Shown here: positions 60,460-64,000 of the stretch, piece after piece
Layout: each line of letters starts with the position of its first letter
How positions within the stretch are numbered: the stretch's first letter is position 1
Assembly (NCBI RefSeq): GCF_002954615.1
Contig: NZ_MSCJ01000001.1
Location: 310,001-374,000 of the forward strand
Reading direction: 5' to 3'
DNA length: 64,000 nucleotides
From: Photobacterium angustum
GTDB taxonomy: Bacteria > Pseudomonadota > Gammaproteobacteria > Enterobacterales > Vibrionaceae
Notes under the pieces: generated by a model
What the model was told of the DNA's origin: nothing
Seen by the model: only the letters and a program-made list of their open reading frames with translations
The model's database searches: none
Position numbers and translations under genes: made by a program

Positions 60460-61390
60460 ATTTCTTTAATTCAAGAATATCAGCAAGTGTATTTTTTGTT
60501 TGATCCAGCCATTCATAACGACGTCGATACATTGCGCGTTTAGGGCGTGATATATCTTCAGGATTTCGACGTACATCTTCAGTAGGAAGTTGATAAAAAT
60601 GATGATCATAATTTATCCCACCAAGGGCTTCCCAATGGCGGTTATAATCTGTTTTTATTCGAGAGTTTCCGTACCTTTTTGACTTATAACGTGCCACACA
60701 ATAAGAGTGCGATTCTGTTTTTATTGCCAGTAAACGATCAACGTGCCAACAATTAGCGATAAAGGTCATGATTTTTATCATCATATCTTTAGGGCGTTGA
60801 CCATGAAGTGTTTTTGTTAGTTTTTTTATTTTTAGGTTATTTTCATCACTGCTCGCAGGCCCTTGTATTCCGCCAATAATAAGGTGACGTTCAGCGCCTG
60901 TGTCATTTATCACAAAGGTAACGGTATAGAAATTATGCCCTTGAGCATCAAAAAGGACTAGGCTCAAATCCCCTTCTTTTTGAAAGCGACCATCAAAGGT
61001 AAGATTTAATGAGTACTCTTCTTCATCCACAACAAAAGAGACAAGTTGTAACCCTTTATCATTAGTGAATATTTGCTTACAGGTTTCTTGAGGAAGTACC
61101 TGAGTCATGAAACGATAATGATTAGTGATATAGTCAACACGTTGATTGGCAGTTGCAGAGTTTGTTATATACGGGCGAAAAGGTTTTTCAATAAAGCGGT
61201 TATGCTTCGTACATAGAGCTTCGAGCAATGTTTGGTCTATCCCATTAACAAGTTGTGTTAATGCAGACTTATAGAAAAGCCCCCGAGCTAGAAACTTGAG
61301 GCGATAAAGCCATAGCGGATTATATTTTTCTTCTAGATGCTCAGGATAGACAGTTTTAGAAAGTTGATAAAGTGATAATGTCTTATTCAT
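60458..61390 (-). CDS. VirK/YbjX-family protein (DUF535)
   Basis: A 310-residue soluble protein of the VirK/YbjX (DUF535) family, of uncertain biochemical function; relatives affect resistance to host peptides in enterobacteria. Visible family blocks are HYRFMTQVLP, LSLVLFDAQGHNFYTVTFV, IIGGIQGP, IANCWHVDRLLAIKTESHSY and RYKSKRYGNSRIKTDYNRHWEALGG. Single gene, convergent with secF. Confidence 0.82.
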   Translation of the reverse strand: MNKTLSLYQLSKTVYPEHLEEKYNPLWLYRLKFLARGLFYKSALTQLVNGIDQTLLEALCTKHNRFIEKPFRPYITNSATANQRVDYITNHYRFMTQVLPQETCKQIFTNDKGLQLVSFVVDEEEYSLNLTFDGRFQKEGDLSLVLFDAQGHNFYTVTFVINDTGAERHLIIGGIQGPASSDENNLKIKKLTKTLHGQRPKDMMIKIMTFIANCWHVDRLLAIKTESHSYCVARYKSKRYGNSRIKTDYNRHWEALGGINYDHHFYQLPTEDVRRNPEDISRPKRAMYRRRYEWLDQTKNTLADILELKK

Positions 61391-61479
61391 GCTTATTTAG
61401 TATTTGTAATGCTTTTTAGTAATTGTAATGCACGTTGTTTAATTATGATATTGTTTTATTATTATATTGTTATAAAACA

Positions 61480-61514
61480 AAACGCCCTGCTGTATAACAG
61501 CAGGGCGTTTTTTT
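61480..61514. terminator. strong bidirectional hairpin between suhB and the VirK-like gene
   Basis: AAACGCCCTGCTG (61480-61492) pairs perfectly with CAGCAGGGCGTTT (61498-61510) around TATAA. T-runs follow on the rightward side, and TTTTGTTTT leftward, which would end suhB. Confidence 0.85.
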
Positions 61515-61537
61515 AATCTTACTGGATAATCAGTGGA

Positions 61538-62338
61538 TTATTTTGCTAATGCGTCACTACCGAATTCACGGATTTTTGCAAGCATTGGCTTAACTACACG
61601 TGCATTACCAGCAACAATGTTGCCAGATGTTAGGTAGTTAGTGTTACCAGTAAAGTCAGCACAGATAGCACCAGATTCGCGAGCGATTAGTTCGCCAGCA
61701 GCAAGTTCCCAAGGCTTTTGACCTAGCTTGAATACACCGTCAACACGACCTGCAGCTAAGTAGCAAAGATCCAATGCAGTAGAGCCTGATTGACGCATGT
61801 CATCACAGTCTGCAAATAATGCATTTTGGATTTTTAGGTAGCTTTCAGCATGCTGTTTAGCGGCAAAAGGAAGACCTGTTGCTAAAACAGTTCCTGTTAG
61901 ATCACGAGGTTGTGATGAACGGACACGCTGGCTGTTAAGCTGAGCGCCTGCACCGCGAGTCGCAGTGAATAATTCGTTACGTACAGGATCGTAAACAGCA
62001 GCAACTTCAGTGCGACCACGCATACGTAGTGCAACTGATACTGCAAAGTGAGGGTAACCGCGAACGAAGTTCATGGTGCCATCCACTGGGTCGATAATCC
62101 ATTGACACTCTTTGTCACGTCCTTCTTTGTTACCAGACTCAGCTGCAATGATGCAGTGATCAGGGTAAGCCTTAAGGATTGTTTCGATGATGATAGCTTC
62201 TGCTTCATGATCGATATTGGTAACAACATCATTACCTTTATTAGCAACCTCAATAGATTGAGGCTTTTCTAGAGATTTAATGACATGGTCACCAGCCTTT
62301 CGCACAGCGCGAATGGCAATATTAAGCATCGGATGCAT
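61538..62338 (-). CDS. suhB: inositol monophosphatase family protein SuhB
   Basis: Mg-dependent phosphatase that in E. coli also joins the rRNA antitermination complex. The 266 residues (E. coli 267) start MHPMLNIAIRAVRKAGDHV and carry the metal motifs AAESG (E), WIDPVDGTMNFVRGYPHFAVS and KPWELAAGELIARESG. DGTMNF replaces the common DGTTNF. Divergent from trmJ. Confidence 0.95.
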   Translation of the reverse strand: MHPMLNIAIRAVRKAGDHVIKSLEKPQSIEVANKGNDVVTNIDHEAEAIIIETILKAYPDHCIIAAESGNKEGRDKECQWIIDPVDGTMNFVRGYPHFAVSVALRMRGRTEVAAVYDPVRNELFTATRGAGAQLNSQRVRSSQPRDLTGTVLATGLPFAAKQHAESYLKIQNALFADCDDMRQSGSTALDLCYLAAGRVDGVFKLGQKPWELAAGELIARESGAICADFTGNTNYLTSGNIVAGNARVVKPMLAKIREFGSDALAK

Positions 62339-62623
62339 AGGATCTTCCCAACGGATGTTAAAGAACTAAAAAGCGGCGGCGAGTATAACAGAGCTAAAAA
62401 AAAAAGGAAGTGGTTATTTTTTCGGCATTGTTCCGACTATAGTGTGCGCTTTTGCTAGATATTACGTGTAACTTACTAATAAATAGTGTTGATTATCGTC
62501 ATCTGATTATTGAATAGCAGTAATAGATAATTACTGGTATCAAAAACACATGTTTTCACCATTTTTATTATGGCTGTGCTAAAATCTGTCAGCTTTAGTT
62601 AATTGTTGGAATGTTGCTTCATC

Positions 62624-63364
62624 ATGTTAGATAAAATTCGCGTTGTTCTTGTTGGTACGTCACATCCAGGTAATATTGGTTCAGCTGCACGTGCAATGAA
62701 AGTTATGGGTTTAACCAATCTGGTATTAGTTGATCCAGCTTGTGAAATTGACAGCCACACTATTGCATTGGCGGCAGGCGCTGCTGATGTTGTCGAAAAC
62801 GCAAAAATCGTAAAAACATTAGATGAAGCGGTTGCAGATTGTGGTTTTGTTGTTGGTTCAAGTGCACGCTCTCGTACTCTTGAGTGGCCACAATTAGATC
62901 CGCGAGAGAATGGTATTAAAGTGGTTGCAGAATCTAATCAGCATCCGGTCGCTATTCTTTTTGGTCGTGAGCGTACAGGGTTAACTAATGAAGAATTACA
63001 AAAGTGTCATTGCCATGTATATATCCCAGCGAACCCTGAATATAGCTCATTAAATCTAGCGATGGCGGTACAAACAGTAAGTTATGAAGTCCGTATGGCT
63101 TATTTAGATTCTCAAAAGTATACGGGTAAAACGGAAGTTGAAGAATATCCTCGCGCTCAAGAGCTGGAAATGTTTTATGAGCACCTCGAAAAAGTCACTC
63201 GTCAAACCCGCTTCATAAATAAAAATCATCCTGGTGTAGTAATGGCTAAACTACGCCGTTTATTCACTCGTGCTCGCCCAGAGCAGCAAGAACTGAATAT
63301 TTTACGCGGCATTTTGTCGTCAGTAGAAAAGACGATAGAAACGCTGGAAAAGAGCGGAAAATAG
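62624..63364 (+). CDS. trmJ: tRNA (cytidine/uridine-2'-O-)-methyltransferase TrmJ
   Basis: SPOUT methyltransferase for position 32 of tRNA. The 246 residues (E. coli 246) include [23 protein letters not shown] (knot N-terminal motif), [21 protein letters not shown] and [23 protein letters not shown] 62624 is chosen to match MLQNIRIVLV of E. coli. iscR follows as in other gammaproteobacteria. Confidence 0.96.
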   Translation: MLDKIRVVLVGTSHPGNIGSAARAMKVMGLTNLVLVDPACEIDSHTIALAAGAADVVENAKIVKTLDEAVADCGFVVGSSARSRTLEWPQLDPRENGIKVVAESNQHPVAILFGRERTGLTNEELQKCHCHVYIPANPEYSSLNLAMAVQTVSYEVRMAYLDSQKYTGKTEVEEYPRAQELEMFYEHLEKVTRQTRFINKNHPGVVMAKLRRLFTRARPEQQELNILRGILSSVEKTIETLEKSGK

Positions 63365-63385
63365 CCACATAATTCTAAAGGACTA

Positions 63386-63435
63386 ATAACCTACTTAAAC
63401 AGTCGGGTAAATACTTGACCAATTTAGTAGGTTAT
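63386..63435 (+). promoter_or_regulatory. two type-1 IscR binding sites
   Basis: ATAACCTACTTAAACAGTCGGGTAA-like site at 63386-63410 and ATACTTGACCAATTTAGTAGGTTAT-like site at 63411-63435 abut each other; both fit the type-1 form (ATA..TGAC...GTCGGGTAT) bound by [2Fe-2S]-IscR in E. coli. The second includes TTGACC (63415-63420), a likely -35 for iscR. They predict autorepression when Fe-S clusters are plentiful. Confidence 0.75.
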
Positions 63436-63474
63436 GAGATGCTTGCTTTAAATATTCAAGCAGGTAGCAGTGTT

Positions 63475-63990
63475 ATGAAGTTGACTTCAAAGGGAAGATA
63501 CGCGGTAACAGCAATGTTAGATGTTGCATTACACTCGCACAATGGCCCCGTTCCATTGGCGGATATTTCAGAGCGTCAAGGAATATCACTATCTTACTTA
63601 GAACAATTATTTTCGCGTCTTCGCAAAGCTGGTTTAGTAACAAGTGTACGAGGTCCAGGCGGTGGATACCGTTTAGGCGAAGAAGCATCTGATATTGCTG
63701 TTGGAATGGTGATCGCAGCAGTTGATGAATCAGTTGATGCAACCAAGTGTCATGGAAAAGGGGACTGCCAAGGTGGTACTCGTTGTCTAACTCATACGTT
63801 ATGGCATGACTTAAGCGATCGCATTAGCGGCTTTTTAAATAACATCACTCTTGGTGAGTTGATGAAAGATAATGATGTACAAAGTATTTCTGATCGTCAG
63901 GATGAAATCCTGCAGGGAAATGCAAAAGCATCTTTTGGACATAAAAAATCACACGACAGCGCCACAATAGGTGTCGATGTCCGCTCCTAG
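63475..63990 (+). CDS. iscR: Fe-S cluster regulator IscR
   Basis: Rrf2-family regulator that senses [2Fe-2S] cluster supply and controls isc genes. The 171 residues (E. coli 162) have a winged helix ([29 protein letters not shown], about 26-54) and cluster cysteines C92, C98 and C104 in [17 protein letters not shown] 63475 is chosen to align with [11 protein letters not shown]; the longer upstream frame would run through the IscR sites. iscS would follow beyond the window. Confidence 0.97.
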   Translation: MKLTSKGRYAVTAMLDVALHSHNGPVPLADISERQGISLSYLEQLFSRLRKAGLVTSVRGPGGGYRLGEEASDIAVGMVIAAVDESVDATKCHGKGDCQGGTRCLTHTLWHDLSDRISGFLNNITLGELMKDNDVQSISDRQDEILQGNAKASFGHKKSHDSATIGVDVRS

Positions 63991-64000
63991 AGACCAGACG

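Overview
The window reads as ordinary chromosome of a marine gammaproteobacterium of the family Vibrionaceae, most likely Photobacterium or a close relative. This rests on recognised proteins, moderate A+T richness, and a right half (about 28.9-64 kb) whose gene order (phoB-phoR-pstS, ppx, ppk, pstC-pstA-pstB-phoU, cutC, peroxiredoxin/oxyR, aceB-aceA, queA-tgt-yajC-secD-secF, suhB, trmJ, iscR) matches what I recall of the Vibrio cholerae large chromosome. No phage, insertion sequence, integrase, CRISPR array or plasmid origin is visible. The genus call is inference.

Layout. 1-1651: end of an iron-chelate/B12-type ABC importer. 1919-2899: an orphan SorC-family regulator. 3006-12977: a self-contained selenocysteine module, with tRNA-Sec (selC), selB, selA, fdhE, formate dehydrogenase-O type fdoI-fdoH-fdoG (TTG start, in-frame TGA as Sec196, SECIS-like hairpin directly after it) and divergent fdhD. 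13302-15864: mepA, then a ferredoxin next to the tRNA hydroxylation gene trhP (yegQ). 16143-21739: gluconate/Entner-Doudoroff block (gntR, gntK-edd-eda, gntT) with a perfect 30-bp double operator between the divergent units. 21809-27515: tag, a Cu/Zn-efflux-type permease carrying nine tandem Cys/Met/His repeats, rdgC, a type II NADH dehydrogenase, a cupin and a small exported protein. 28030-28622: two small poorly characterised genes. 28886-33930: sbcD-sbcC, the latter unusually long.

34118-47412 is the phosphate block: phoB-phoR-pstS, convergent ppk-ppx, an ACT-domain protein, and pstC-pstA-pstB-phoU. Good Pho boxes, each exactly 10 bp before a -10 element, lie before phoB and pstC. PstC and PstA carry large extra domains. 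47500-54452 holds cutC, a 2-Cys peroxiredoxin divergent from an OxyR2-type sensor, the glyoxylate shunt aceB-aceA behind a very A+T-rich leader with a repeated unidentified motif, and a CBS-domain protein. 54727-60408 is queA-tgt-yajC-secD-secF (queuosine synthesis and Sec export). The window ends with a VirK/YbjX-like protein, suhB, trmJ and iscR, the last preceded by two type-1 IscR sites.

Nothing here is clearly a new system. The best candidates for a second look are the compact selenoprotein module, the repeat-bearing metal permease, the OxyR2-type sensor, the small-protein locus at 27.2-28.7 kb, and the repeated motif before aceBA. Several starts were moved inward from the longest frame because a better ribosome binding site or family alignment supports it; these are stated per gene.
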